From the NCBI GenBank assembly GCA_023935145.1, contig CM043700.1:71272120-71336119 (forward strand): 64,000 nt of DNA, given 5' to 3'. Numbering within the stretch: the stretch's first letter is position 1; every line of letters starts with the position of its first letter. This document shows positions 34,271-45,663 of this stretch, in pieces. The notes beneath the pieces were generated by a model. It did no database searches. It was given only the letters and a program-made list of their open reading frames with translations, and was not told the DNA's origin. The translations under genes and the position numbers were made by a program. The DNA is from Bretschneidera sinensis. Its lineage: Eukaryota; Streptophyta; Magnoliopsida; Brassicales; Akaniaceae.

Positions 34271-35593
34271 ATACTGGAAAACAACAAAATACTAATAATA
34301 AACAAGAAAAAGAGATATGAAAAACAATAAAAATAAAAGGATATGTTGTGCGGTGCCTCCCATAAGTGCTAAGTTTTACGTCTTCAACCAGACACTGCAC
34401 CACTCTCACTACTGCCCTCATTGTGGTGCTGAAGATGAGGCTCCATACTCGGTGGCCTCAATTCTAGTCTTTTGGCAAGGAATACTTAAAGTCCACCACA
34501 TGCGGCTCATGTGTTCTTAGTGTTGCCCATTTACTATCAGCAGTAGGGTATTTGATTCCCACATCCATGTGACTTCTCTTAAACGACTCCTCAAAGCATG
34601 ATTGCCATGATTTCTTAATAACTCTATTTGACTTATCGAAAACATCAACAACATTAACGGCATGGGGATAAATTGAAGAATCATCATACTCAAAATTATT
34701 AGGAATGAATTTCGAAGAGTTAGAATTATCTTTAATATACTCATCCTCTTCATGTGGCTACCTTGAGACTCGAAAAACATTTACCTCTAGAGTCGTATTT
34801 CCAAATGATAATGTCATTAGGCCATTCTTTCAATTAATGAGGGCATTTGCGGGGGCAAGGAATGGTCTTCCAAGTATCAAAGGAATTTTTTACTCCGTGT
34901 TCACAGTAGAAATGGTATCCAAAACCAAAAAGTCAACAAGATAGTAAAAATGATTAATTTGCAACAAAACATCTTCCACAATACCTTTTGGTTTTCTTAC
35001 TGATCTATCCGCTAATTGAAGTACCACGGAGATTGGTTTGATTTCACCTAAATCGAGCTGCAAGTACATGGAGTATGGCATGAGGTTCACACTAGCACCC
35101 AAATCTAGCAATGCTTGGCCACAAGATTTGTTTCCAATTTGGCAAGCTACCATTGGACAGCCCAGATCTTTATATTTGGGTAGTGTATTGCTGTCAATTA
35201 TTGCACTTACTTGCTCCATTAAGAATGTCATCTTCTTCACATTATGTTTCCTCTTCAGTGTGCATAGATCCTTGATGACTTTAGCATAGTTAGGAACCTA
35301 TTTTATAACATGAAGAAGAGGGAGGTTAATTTTAACATGCTGAAGTTGTTCAAGAATCTCATCTTTTAATGCTAAATTTCTCTTCTTAGGCTTAAGGAGT
35401 GCTTGAGGGAAGGCACTGGTGGAGAATAATCATCATGGGCCTCTTGTTCCTTGGGGGCTTTATCCTTGTTGCTCACAGCATTAGGAATCAAGTGTGATGG
35501 TAGAGTGGGTCCATCAATTTTCTTACCGCTGTGGGTGATTATGGCATTAACCTCTCTAACATTTTGATTTTCAGGTTCGGAGGTTTGTGCCAT
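34271..35593 (-). pseudogene. Gypsy retropepsin and polyprotein tail
   Basis: On the minus strand, a linker (35372-35593, start MAQTSEPENQNV) lies in the gag frame. After a frameshift the retropepsin domain (34890-35240) follows with EQVSAIID, ALLDLGASVNLMPYSMYL (active-site D-L-G-A, a common variant in this plant lineage), LQLADRSVRKPKGIVEDVL and FLVLDT. A frameshift near 34890 separates the next motif, LILGRPFLA, which normally ends the domain. A tail follows with a VKLSTYGRHRTTYP-like peptide near 34330-34400, which resembles the end of a polyprotein rather than the start of reverse transcriptase. Pol therefore seems to have been lost between protease and tail. Confidence 0.8.
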
Positions 35594-35638
35594 ATGCTAT
35601 CCCCTTGGATTAGGTTGTGGCTGTGAAGGAAAATGACC

Positions 35639-37064
35639 TTACTCTTGAACCATCAAGAAACTAGTCAACTTGGTGAGTTGACTCTTTATCACCTTTTGTT
35701 CCACTTTAATCTTTTGTTGCTCCTCTAGTAACCGTTGATTTATCTTGCCTTGCTCTTCCACACTCTTGGCATGTACTTGCATAAATGACTTAAACATATC
35801 TTCCAAAGGTAAAGATTGTTGAGGTGCATTAGATGAGGTTGCTTCTGGTTGCCATTGGGTACTAGAGTGGGGATGAGGTTGTAAATCAGATCTCCAATGG
35901 GTGCTAGATTGGGCAGGAGGTTGCATATCAGATCTCCAACTAAAATTAGGGTGATTCTTCCAACCGAGATTGTAGGTGTTAGAGTAGGGTGAGTCTAGTT
36001 TCCTAAAGGGTATACCTACAGCATTACACTCTCCCTTCATCTCAAAATAAGCTGGACAATCCTTAGGTACATGATCTACCCCATTACACATGAAACAAGG
36101 TTCGTGGGACTCTACCCTAGGAACCGGTTTAGGGACTTTAGCATCATTGGTTTTTAAGGCTTTAATTTCCTTAGTTAGGACCTCTAAACAGGCTTTACGG
36201 TTATCCTCTTCCTTAAGTTGATAAATCCCAGCGGGTTGATTTCTCCTAGTACTTTCCATGGCATTCGGTCCTTTCCAAGTGTGGGCTTTTTCTGATAGGT
36301 CATCTAGGAAATCTATGGCTTGGTCAGGATCTTTTTGAAGAAAATCCCCATTGCACATCATTTCTATGAACTACCTCTCCCTACTTAGAAGTCCATCATA
36401 AAAATAGCTAACTACCCACCAACTCTCATACCCATGGTGTGGACAAGAATTCAAAAGGTCCTTGAAACATTCCCAAACTTGATATAAGGTTTCACTATCC
36501 TTTTGTGCAAAGTTTGAGATTTATCTCTTGAGGTTGTTGGTCTTATGGGTTGGGAAGTGCTTTTGGAATAAAACTCGGGTCATCTCATCCCAACTACCTA
36601 TAGACCTAGGCCTTAATGAGTACAGCCAAACCTTGGATTTTTCCTTAAGTGAAAAGGGGAAAAACCTAAGTTTGACGGTGTCTACCATATCAGCCCTACC
36701 TTGAAAGGTAGCTACTACTTCCTCTAATTCCCTAATATGGATATAGGGGTTTTCATTCTCAAACCCATGGAAGGTTGGTAGCAATTGGATCATGCCTGGC
36801 TTAAACTCAGGTTGTTGAACATTAAGGGGGGAATGTGATACAAGATGGTGTGGCCATTCGACTAGGGTGCAAGTAGTCTTTAAGTGTCCTAGCAACATTT
36901 TCATTGTGATTTTCAGTCATATTAACAAAATCCTCTAAATTCTCACTTGGGTGTGCGCTATGGTTTGATCTAGGTGAGGTTTCACTAACAGATGTGGAAG
37001 GAGAGGGTAACTCTATTTTAGGTCTTTTAATGAATCTACCTCGCGAATCTCTCGATCTAAGCAT
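35639..37064 (-). pseudogene. Gypsy gag with zinc knuckle
   Basis: The start ATG is at 37064 (MLRSRDSRGRFIKRP), 134 nt inside the primer site. The N-terminus runs to YLHPSRM; a frameshift at a run of six G (about 36825) moves to the frame with FKPGMIQLLPTFHGFEN, the Retrotrans_gag core (LKLRFFPFSL-like, WLYSLRPRSIGSWDEMT). Stops at 36518 and near 36369, both Gln-type codons by comparison with the expected peptide, interrupt it. The C-terminal half (35639-36361) is open, with a zinc knuckle CFMCNGVDHVPKDC of intact C-x2-C-x4-H-x4-C spacing and repeated W(R)SD(L/M)QP(P/H) motifs. It would form virus-like particles by family knowledge. Confidence 0.88.
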
Positions 37065-37197
37065 ACAACAAAGGAATTTATAGGGGTAAATAAATAAAAC
37101 AGAAAAATTAGAAAATTAGAAAATCAAAACAAAGAGTAAAGAACAATATTACCATCTTGGCTCAAAGTTGACAATCTTCCTTGTACTTAAGCGTGTC

Positions 37198-37215
37198 TCC
37201 CCGGCAACGGAGCCA
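37198..37215 (-). other. Primer-binding site, tRNA-Asp type
   Basis: The minus strand reads TGGCTCCGTTGCCGGGGA next to the 5' LTR. It differs by one base (C to T) from the tRNA-Asp-type site known from Athila/Tat gypsy elements. Confidence 0.8.
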
Positions 37216-37220
37216 AAATT

Positions 37221-38623
37221 TGGTTATGCTCAAACTATTACGCGGTTATTGTGTATAATTGAGGTGTCGATCCCACGAGGAAAAGCAAACTACAAGGAAA
37301 AGTGTAAACTTTAATATGAAACGATAAAATCCAAATGAGTAAATCTGAGTTTTGATAATAAAATAATGTGAGAAAATTGTGTAAATATAATGAAGAATAT
37401 AAATGAGAAACAACAAGGTTCCAGGAATCCTCCCTAGGTTTGTTTTCTTATTCCACTCTTGATTCAATTGTTTTTATCTCGATTGCAAGTTTCACATCCC
37501 AAACAAGCAATCAACAAATATTCAATTAAAGCACATGTAAACCCTAATATAATTGCTATGAAGTACTCTTTACTTTTGATTCAAGCACACATGACCTATC
37601 CTATAGATTTATCAAGAAACGACAATATATCTTAATGACAATATTGTGGTAATGGACAAACCTAAAAGATAAATCTACCGGAATCAATCACATCCAAACA
37701 ACTTGACGTAAGAAGAGCATGACTAGACTTATATGGAGGAGAATGGTGCAATCACCGGATTAAGAAAATCTAAGATAAGAAGAACATAAAGTGCAGCTGT
37801 CACATGAACCTAAGTTCTTCTTGTTTAATCAAAGAGTAACTCATAAACAATGTTTTAACAATAAATCCTTACAACTTAATCAAGAATGAAAATAAGAACA
37901 ACTACACCTAGAGATTCATCCCTTTGCCTTGCTTGGAGATTAGTTGGCCATGGGGCTCATGCTTGAACACCGTAATGTCGAGCTCTCTCCTCAGTTTCCC
38001 ACCTTAATGGATGCCCTTTATCAAACCCTAAGTGATCTATTTATAATACAAAAGGTTCTAGGGTATTTTTTTGGTCTAAACTATCATTAAAACCCTAATT
38101 AGGAAACAGGGGTTCATGTGCGCGCCGCGACTCACACTTATCCAAGCCGCAGCTCAGCCTTACCCTAACTTTCTTCAACTTTCTAGAGGCCATAGCCCAG
38201 ACTGATCCAGGCCATGGCTCAGCCCTTCAGGCTGCGGCTCAGATTGATCTAGGCTGCGGCTCAGATTAATCCAGGCTGCGACGCACATTGATGTCTTCCT
38301 TACTCTTTTGAGCTTGGTTCTAGAGGTCAAGGCTTTAGACTTTTCAGGCTGCAGCGTACATTGATGGTCTTCTTGGTTTCTCTTCATTTTGTTCTTCCGC
38401 GATCATGCCTTCACTCCAGTATGCATTGAATCATCATGCTTTAAGCTATAATAGCTTTCCATCTCTTTTGAACTCAAAGTACCTGAATATGCACCGAAAT
38501 AAGTGAATGATCCAAGAATGACACTTTAGAATTGTTAAGGTATAAATGTCTAATTCAACCCTAGATCAACCCTAAAATGCTAACAAATAGTACTTATTAA
38601 AATGCACTTTACGACTCTCATCA
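37221..38623 (-). repeat. 5' LTR of the gypsy element
   Basis: On the plus strand it starts tggttatgctcaaac and ends ctctcatca, 1403 bp. It contains the same GC-rich repeat block as the 3' LTR (38119-38370) with one extra unit. It is flanked on the right by tatga (38624-38628), matching 25999-26003. Confidence 0.9.
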
Positions 38624-38821
38624 TATGATTTGAACTGTTTTGATTGAACACTTGTATTCTTGGTGAGTTATGTGTGATTGCATGTAGGTCGGGTCCTTGA
38701 GACTGAAAGTTAATGATACCTTCTTGGTGAGTTATTCGTGATTGCATGTAGGTCGGGTGCTTGAGACTGAAAGGTAATGATACCTTCTCGAGTACGACCC
38801 ACCTAGGGATGGGTCATTTTA
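38624..38821 (+). mobile_element. LTR F of the LARD-like family, right part
   Basis: This continues LTR F after the gypsy insertion: ttggtgagttatgtgtgatt, cttgagactgaaaggtaatg and the terminus acctagggatgggtcatttt (normally gggtcgttaca). It counterparts the start of LTR D (15967-16080) on the other strand. The stretch 38666-38730 is repeated at 38725-38790, a tandem duplication of about 60 bp. No primer site follows; internal sequence begins directly. Confidence 0.7.
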
Positions 38822-40435
38822 GAGAAGTTAAAAGTGTAGTAAAGTCAAGAGAGTGATTCGAGTGTGTAAAGGCTTGTTAGAAAGATGGAGGTAGAATAAG
38901 GAAATAAAGATTTCATAGTTTGGTGAGTAGATAAAAAGAATTGAGTAAGAAGTAAGAAATAAAGAAATTTGTGCTACCATCGGTTGTTGTAAAAGAGGAA
39001 GCTATTTGAGTTTGAGATAGGTGAGGAAATTTATTAGGGGCTTAGTATTGGGTTTTGTTACTCGAATTAAAAAAGGAGATGGAGTAACTCGTTGAGATTA
39101 ATGATTTTGTTGACCAATCAAAAAGATAAGAAAATTAGACTTGATTTAAGAAATTATAGATTTGTGTTTGATTGATAATTCAGTTGATGTTTTCTATGAT
39201 GTATAATTTTGGAAAGTGTTAAGCTAGAATTAATATAGGAGATTGAATGGTTAAAAGGGAAAAAGAATACAGATAGAAAATGATTAATTGGAAAAGAGAT
39301 GAAAGTCAAAGTTTAAGCTAACGGTCTCGATTTGAGATGCTAAAGGTATGATTAAATGGTAGATCGGATTTAGAGGAAGGTGATTATTTGAGAAGTGGAA
39401 GTGAGTTTTAGTTAATGCAAGGACTATTAGCTATGGGAGTAAGAGATAGAAACACCCTTAGAGATTTTTGGGGGGAGAGTTATTTGAAGTGTATTTTTGA
39501 GAGTTTTCTAAGTAAGAGAAATATGGATTGGACGTGAAGGATAGAGTATATAATATGGGGAATGAGTAATAGATTCAATTTAAGAAGGTATCTTTAGGAA
39601 TGGGAGGATTCTAAGAGAATGATAAATTGAAGTAAAATCAATATCAAAAGGAAGGTTTGTGTGGATAAGATCTTTGAAAAGTTCAAGTAGAAGTTGAAGA
39701 CATGATTAAATAACTTATTATTAAAAACAACTAAGTGACGGAGTTGGAAAAGAGACTTGTAAATGGAATTGTTAGCTGTGAATGGGAGACTTGGTTCGTT
39801 AAATGTTTAAGAGAAACTAATCAATTTGGAGATTTAGTGAAGAACTGAATACTAGAATGTTACTATTGGAAAGTTACTTATTAAATTATTAATTAATATA
39901 CCTTGGTGAAGGAATGAGATGGATTAGAGTTTGACAGAAATAATAAGAGAGGAATCAAGATTAAAACTAAGAGACATGTTGAGAACAAGGGGGCAAATTA
40001 TGTTTGAATCTTTTTACTTGAGAGATGTTAGGAAGTAATATAAGTGATTAGGAAGTTGAATTGTGATTGGGAAGTTGAATTGTGAAGGGCTTAATGATTA
40101 TTTATTTTCCATAGATGGAATTGAAATAGTGAAGTAAATAAACTAAGGACTTGAGCAAATAACTAAACTGAAGTGAGTAGGAAATGTTGGTAACACTGTT
40201 GATTGATTCGAAATATATTATTTAGTTAGGGAGGAAGTTACTGGATGATAAGAGGTAACAATTAGTTGATGAATGGTCTCGTGAAGAGATATCTTTGAGG
40301 AAAATGTATGTCTTAAAGAATCCAAGAAGGATACTTGAGAATGTGAGACAGACTTAGGAAGTGGAAATCCTGGTATTTTGAGAAACTTGTTCAAAGAAAT
40401 TTCGAGGATGAAATTTTTTTTTAGTGTGGTAGAAT
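38822..40435 (+). mobile_element. LARD-like internal domain, 3' part, with polypurine tract
   Basis: The stretch is AT- and purine-rich and has no open frame of note. 38830-40040 matches 51535-52745 closely (for example gtgtaaag, ttgttagaaagatggaggta and gaagtaagaaataaagaaat). 40040-40435 is the 3' end, closing with gaaatttcgaggatgaaatt and a purine-rich tract (about 40424-40435) directly before LTR C. The primer-site end of the domain is missing on the left. No retroviral protein motif was found in any frame. Confidence 0.65.
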
Positions 40436-40745
40436 TGTAGAGCTCGAAATTTTATCAAAATATTTAAATTTTTGAAGTTTAACTTTGATGCATTTTTGGT
40501 ATGCTCGTTCAGATGTGAGTTAATTTTTTTGTAATTATTTTACTTGGACTTGTGGAACTTGAAGATGAGTAATTAAATTAAGGACTAGTGATGAAGAATT
40601 TGTCATTTGGAGTTTCTTTAAAAAAAATTTGAGGAATAATAAGAAGAATCAAGTAAAAATTTGGAGTTTTAAAAGAGTTAGGTGGTGGAAAATAGGAATA
40701 GACACAAAGTAAAGGAGTAATAGTACAATTAGGGGAGAGTTAGCC

Positions 40746-40751
40746 TATAAA
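40746..40751 (+). promoter_or_regulatory. TATA box in LTR C
   Basis: tataaa lies 310 bp inside the LTR, about 45 bp upstream of the GA-rich leader, as in LTRs A and D. Confidence 0.5.
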
Positions 40752-43015
40752 CAGGAAGAGAGTGGGAGTGAAAGACCCGCACATGGTGGACTCTTTGAGA
40801 GAAAACGAGAGAGAGGAGAAAAGAGAGGGGAGAAATAAGAGAAGAGGAAAAAGAGAGGAGAAGGAGGAGAGAAAGAAAGAAGAAAAGATGAAGAGTTTTG
40901 GCAGAAACAAGGTAAAAGCTTTTCCTTCTTTCTTTCTAGTTGTCAAGATTGGTTGATTGTTTAAAGATTTGAATTATTGGAAGTTTACTTTTGAAGATTT
41001 GGTTGGAGAAAATTTTAAGAATGATGTTTGTTGCAAGAAAATTAGGTTTTCATACTAAATGTGTTGATTTAAGAATTTTGAGTTCATTTTCTCTTATGGG
41101 TAATGTAAAAAATATTTTATTCAAGGCCCTTAAGAACTTGTGTTTAACTGGATTTGGAAGTTCCTTGAGAGATAGGAGATTTGACTTGAAGAAAATGATG
41201 TTTTTGCCCAAAAATTTTCTGATTTTGTGTGGTGCGCAATCAATTGTCAAGCTCTATGGTCATTAGACATTCGACTGTGCAAGCTTCTTGGTAAACTACA
41301 GTTGACTGCCCAATATAGATAGTCGACTTTCCGAGCCCTTGAACCTGTTTTTCAGCCCTATTTTCAAAAAATAAATAAACCAATTTTGATAAAGTATTTC
41401 AATCCTAAACTCCAAATTGTTTTAAGCTTGATCACATAATAAAGAATATGAAAGTAAATACTATGAAAGGATTCTTTTGTTCTTAACAACACTAAAATGA
41501 CTTTCGCAAAAGTTTTAAGAAGAATGGAAGAAGGTTTGCAAAGTAACTAATAGTATTTTTTTCTTCTTTATAGTTGTATGAAATTAATGGTATAATTTGC
41601 TGTATACTTCTTGGATGGTATACTAAGTGCACACACGTATGATTATTTGTGATTGAAGGAAATTACCAAGGGCTAGGAGTAAACCCAAGGTTGAGTTGTG
41701 ACACAGTAAAGGTGAGTTTTCACCTTACTCCTAGTAATCGTTGAATTAAATAGCGAAGATGAAAAGTTAAATACGTATATGAAGATAATGACTACACTAA
41801 TAAGATCATGCTATGGAAAATAAGTAAGGTATATAGTGAATACAAAATACTAAATAATAGTAGGTTGAGTTTGACTTATATATCTATATGTTGATATATG
41901 ATTGTAAAAATAATGAGGATAGAAATAAATTATTGTAGTTTATGTTTAAGATCATGTGATATGTTTGGTTGTAATAGAATTGATTCACTACAAGATAACA
42001 AGCACCCGCCGACACTTTTTTTATGCATACTTCAGCGCTTTAAAGTATCCCAATATGTGATGTCAGCGCTTTAACCAAGCGCCAAATAAAGCACTATGTG
42101 GTGTAGCAACTCCAACGCTAGCGCTTAACAGAAGTGCCACAATGTGCTTCCCGACACTTAGAAGTGCCAGAATATATCGATCCTCTTATGCATATATTGG
42201 CACTTGAAAGCGCCACAACATGTAAATAATTTTGTGGCACTTTAAAGCACCACAAAATATTGGAGCTTTAAAGTGCCATAATACGAGAATTTTGTGGCAC
42301 TTTAAAGCGCCACAATATACTACATATTGTGTCTCTACTTGAATCTTGGTGTTTCTCGCCCTCTGTTGAAAATAATTTGCTAAACTAAACACTCAAAACT
42401 GCTTCAGCTGGTAGTATTTGAGATTGAAAGGCTGAATAAGATATGAAATTAAGGTTCCAAGTACCTGTGCATAAGCCCTTAAATGCTCTCAAACAAACCA
42501 CTCAAGAATTGGGCAAATAAACTACAATAAGTATGATTATTACATAGGTCATCAAGTTTTTATTTTAACAAACCCATAATCCAATACCATACACATTCTT
42601 CTAAGATCCTTACAGAATTAAAGAGGAAGTGAATAAATGCTAAAGTATTTTATAACAGCACACAAAAAGAAGCAAAGAATCATAATTAACTTTAAAAGTT
42701 TTTTTACATCAAATACATCAACAATACAATTTTGTTTTACATCAAATACATTAAAAAGATCAATAATTTTTTTTAATTGGATAAATTCCACATTAAGTAT
42801 TCCAAATTATAGGTTCAAGTGCCTACACTACCGAGTCACGATCAAGTCCAATCTACGTAGTTTCTTGACCCATTATCTCCAGCAGCTAATATTAACTACT
42901 CCAATTACAAGCTAATATTAAGTATTCCAAATGGTGTCTGAAAGCGAAAATTTCCCCCAATTTTTCCACTAACCCAAACAATTCAAAGAAAGCAAATAGA
43001 GTGTATAAGCATACA

Positions 43016-43315
43016 AACTACAAAAGAAACAGAAAATCCTAGAAGACTACTACAGATCGAGAGAGATTAGAGACGAAGAAGCAAACTTGGTTGATGAGGA
43101 AGAAGACACACTCGATCTCTGTGCGCGAACAAATCTATGAAACCAAACGAGAGTATATAAACATAAAAATTTACTACAAAAGACACTACAAATCCTAGAA
43201 GATCATAGAAGATCAAAAGAGAGATTAGAGACAAAGAACCAAACCTGGTTGATGAGGAAGAAGACACGCTTGAGCCTCCGAAAATTTTGAATCGATCTCT
43301 ATGCGCGAGCCTCTA
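43016..43315. repeat. Internal direct duplication in the CACTA element
   Basis: Two copies of about 130 bp (43016-43140 and 43171-43315) share ctacaaaaga, aatcctagaaga, agagattagagac and ggttgatgaggaagaagaca. The copies are moderately diverged. The repeat may be a duplicated leader or exon-like segment; it encodes no recognised protein. Confidence 0.75.
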
Positions 43316-43369
43316 AAAATTCACTAAAGCTCGCAAAACACTCGGGCTTTTTAAGTCTTATAACATAGC

Positions 43370-43910
43370 CAAATAGTGACGTTTAAAAGTGTTGCAATGT
43401 AAAATGGGTATTAGCATATATCGGCACTTACAAGCGTTGCAATATGAAATAGGGTTTTAGCATATTTTGGCACTTACAAGCACCGTAATATGAAATGGCT
43501 TTTCAGCAGATTTTGACACTTAAAAGTGCTGCAATATGAAATGGTTTGCATATTACAGTGCTTCAAAGTGTCGCAAAATGAAATGAGTTTTAGTATATTT
43601 CGGCACTTACATTCGCCGCAATATGAAATGGGTGTTTAGCATATTTCGGCACTTATAAGTGTCACAATATGAAATGGGTTTTCAGCATATTTTGGCACTT
43701 GTAAGCGCCACAATATGAAATGGGTTTTGCATATTGTGGCGCTTCAAAGCGCCACAACACGAAATGGGTTTTAGTATATTGCGACACTTATAAGCGCCAT
43801 AATATAAATGGGTTTTTAGCATATTTTGACATTTACAAGCGTCGCAATATAAAATGGGTTTTGCATATTATGGCACTTAGAAGCGTTGATAAATGTTGTC
43901 TTCTTTCTTT
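43370..43910. repeat. CACTA subterminal repeat array
   Basis: About 12 units of roughly 45 bp, each with ggcacttacaagcgccgcaa or a variant followed by tatgaaatgggtttt and agcatattt. Each core is a small inverted repeat. Related cores lie in the left subterminal region (42015-42325). In known CACTA elements such repeats bind the element-encoded TNPA-type protein. Confidence 0.85.
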
Positions 43911-45256
43911 GAACATTGTGGTGCTTCGTGGAAGCATCGAAAATAAAGCACTGGCGGAGGACACATGGCGGTGCTTATATGAAGCGCTAGAAATAAAGTG
44001 CCGGTAGATGCCATTTATCTTGTAGTGATTGATAGAGTGTTATCAATAAATGATGAGATTGGTTGATGGATGTTAATTTACAAGTTGTTGGATCATGATT
44101 TGCATTTCATATCGCATAAACCATTTCATGATCCGTTTAATAAGTGTGAATGTTGTTTAAGGCCGAAAACATCCGTCTAATGAGGAGGAGTGTTGGGTGA
44201 GGTCAAAAATTAGTTGAAGTTGATATTGTGATGATGATATTGTTGAGATGTACCGGTATGTGGAGACGTCACTATGTGATTAGCCCAATGGCAGGGCATT
44301 ATGATGAAATTATGTGATTAGCCCAATGGCGAAGCATCATGATGAAAAATGAACTGAAAGTGAAACAAAATGAAATGAGATGAATGAGTGTAGAAAATAA
44401 ACATACACCGCATAGTATTGCATTGCATTATATTCATTCTATGGATGGTTGATGTATTGATTGGATGGGCCAATGAGAGGCATTTGTTGTGTTTGGCCTT
44501 GAAAGGCATATCATTTTTATTGGACTTAGTGAGGAGTGTTAAAAGTTGATCGTAGAGATTTGGAGAGATGTTGAGATGTGTATTACTCATAATTTGTTGA
44601 ATTTATGTTGAGTGTGGATTTAATTGAGAATTTATAAACTGTAGGAAAAATTTAAGAAAATTAATGTTGTTGTAATAATCTTTTCATTTATGATAAACAA
44701 TGAGGAAATGTAAATCGAAAGTTTTTATATATAAAAGTCATATTATACTTATATTTATGAGAAATGAATCATATGCTAAGACTTTCCTTTCATCAAAAGA
44801 TCAAGTCTTCCAAAGTGATTACCCTTAATAATGTGATTTCTCAATGAGCTTTTTAGCTCACCCTTTCCTTTTTACGAAAATTTCAGGAAATTGTCGGAAG
44901 GTTGTGGTCAAGGTTAATGGAAGTCCTTAGTAAGGTCCTCGTCCAAGGCATCCTCATTGTTGGAGTGTCTTTGGGAGTTTAAGTTTTATTTCATTTTAGC
45001 AAAACTTAAAAGTGTATGAGTTAGGAATATTTGAGAAAGTTTTCCATTTCTTGTGTCTCTTGTAAAACCTTAAGAGTTTGTATTTGGTATTAAAAAAGTT
45101 TATTAGATTTGATGTTTCATATTTATATTGAATTGTAATTGTTTGAAAGGATTATTTGTTTGATTTATATGTTTGCATCTTGGTCAAGGTGCTAAGTGCT
45201 GAAAGGTAATGGAGTCATTCCAAGTAAGACCCACTCGGGATGGGTCGTTACATTCT

Positions 45257-45268
45257 TGGTATCAGAAC
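45257..45268 (+). other. Primer-binding site after LTR C (initiator tRNA-Met type)
   Basis: tggtatcagaac follows LTR C after four bases. It differs by one base from tggtatcagagc, so LTR C acts as 5' LTR for the internal sequence to its right. Confidence 0.75.
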
Positions 45269-45313
45269 TTTAGGTTTAAGGTTCTGTAGACTTTAGTTGC
45301 ATGGTGTATGATT

Positions 45314-45492
45314 TGTAAACTTTCAGAAAAAAATGAATATCTGATGTATTGAATATGAGGCATTTTTCAGCTATATGTATATAATAATCTTAGCTAATTA
45401 CGAGGAGATAATTGAGAGATGAGATAAATAAGAAAACTAACTCCTAAAAAATAGAAACAAAGTTATTTAGTGGGATTATATCTTTTCTAACA
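45314..45492 (-). repeat. 3' LTR of the small copia element
   Basis: On the plus strand it runs tgtaaactttcag to cttttctaaca, 179 bp, ends TG...CA. It is the counterpart of 49520-49696. Confidence 0.92.
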
Positions 45493-45663
45493 CTTCCCCT
45501 CAAGCTGGTGAATATGCATCCTTCATTCCCAGCTTGCATATAAGTCATTGTAATGCTTCACTATTTAGTCTTTTTGTAAAGACATCAGCAAGTTGATTGT
45601 TTGTTGGGATGTATGATGTGCAGATTAATCCGTTGTCTAGGTTCTCTTTTATGAAATGGCTAT

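Larger units (their letters stand above)
26004..38623 (-). mobile_element. Ty3/gypsy gag-protease-only element (TR-GAG-like), carrying a LINE
   Basis: LTRs at 26004-27362 and 37221-38623 share tgctcaaact, acgcggttat and gtgtcgatcccacgagg. The target duplication tatga (25999-26003 and 38624-38628) is exact. Between them on the minus strand lie a tRNA-Asp-type primer site, gag with a zinc knuckle, a retropepsin domain, and then only a polyprotein tail and non-coding sequence. No reverse transcriptase, RNase H or integrase of gypsy type is found. Without the LINE the element is about 7.2 kb. This matches the TR-GAG class of non-autonomous plant elements, probably mobilised by an Athila/Tat-type partner (inference). 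Confidence 0.88.
41986..44027. mobile_element. Non-autonomous CACTA (En/Spm-type) DNA transposon
   Basis: The left end is CACTACAAGATAA and the right end TTATCTTGTAGTG, a perfect 13-bp terminal inverted repeat, flanked by the exact 3-bp duplication att (41983-41985, 44028-44030). Length is 2042 bp. Subterminal regions contain many copies of (g/t)gcacttNNaagcgccacaata, themselves short inverted repeats. The interior (42400-43360) has no transposase motif; frames at 42637-42915 and 43067-43267 have no family similarity. Movement would need a transposase supplied elsewhere. Confidence 0.92.
40436..45252 (+). mobile_element. LTR C of the LARD-like family, carrying a CACTA element
   Basis: It starts tgtagagctcgaaatttt and ends gggatgggtcgttaca; without the CACTA insertion it is about 2.77 kb. 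In order it has a TATA box (40746-40751), a GA-rich leader (40790-40890), the splice-donor-like aaacaaggtaaaagctt (about 40904-40920), gtgagttttcaccttactcc (41711), GCCCAATGGC-type units (44280-44330), ctcaatgagctttttagctc (44847) and the terminus. It is the only copy with both clean ends plus a primer site on its right and a polypurine tract on its left. Reading frames in the leader (for example 40762-40956) are low-complexity Arg/Glu-rich and not supported. Confidence 0.75.

Noticed and set aside
34517..34780. 87-codon minus-strand frame next to the gypsy protease
   Set aside because: It is in a shadow frame; the correct frame carries the LGRPFLA motif and the tail of the gypsy polyprotein.
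40762..40956. Arg/Glu/Lys-rich 64-codon frame
   Set aside because: It is a translation of the GA-rich LTR leader; low complexity and without family similarity.
42637..43267. Frames inside the CACTA element as a possible transposase
   Set aside because: No DDE/D or transposase-family motif was seen, and the frames are short and lie on both strands.
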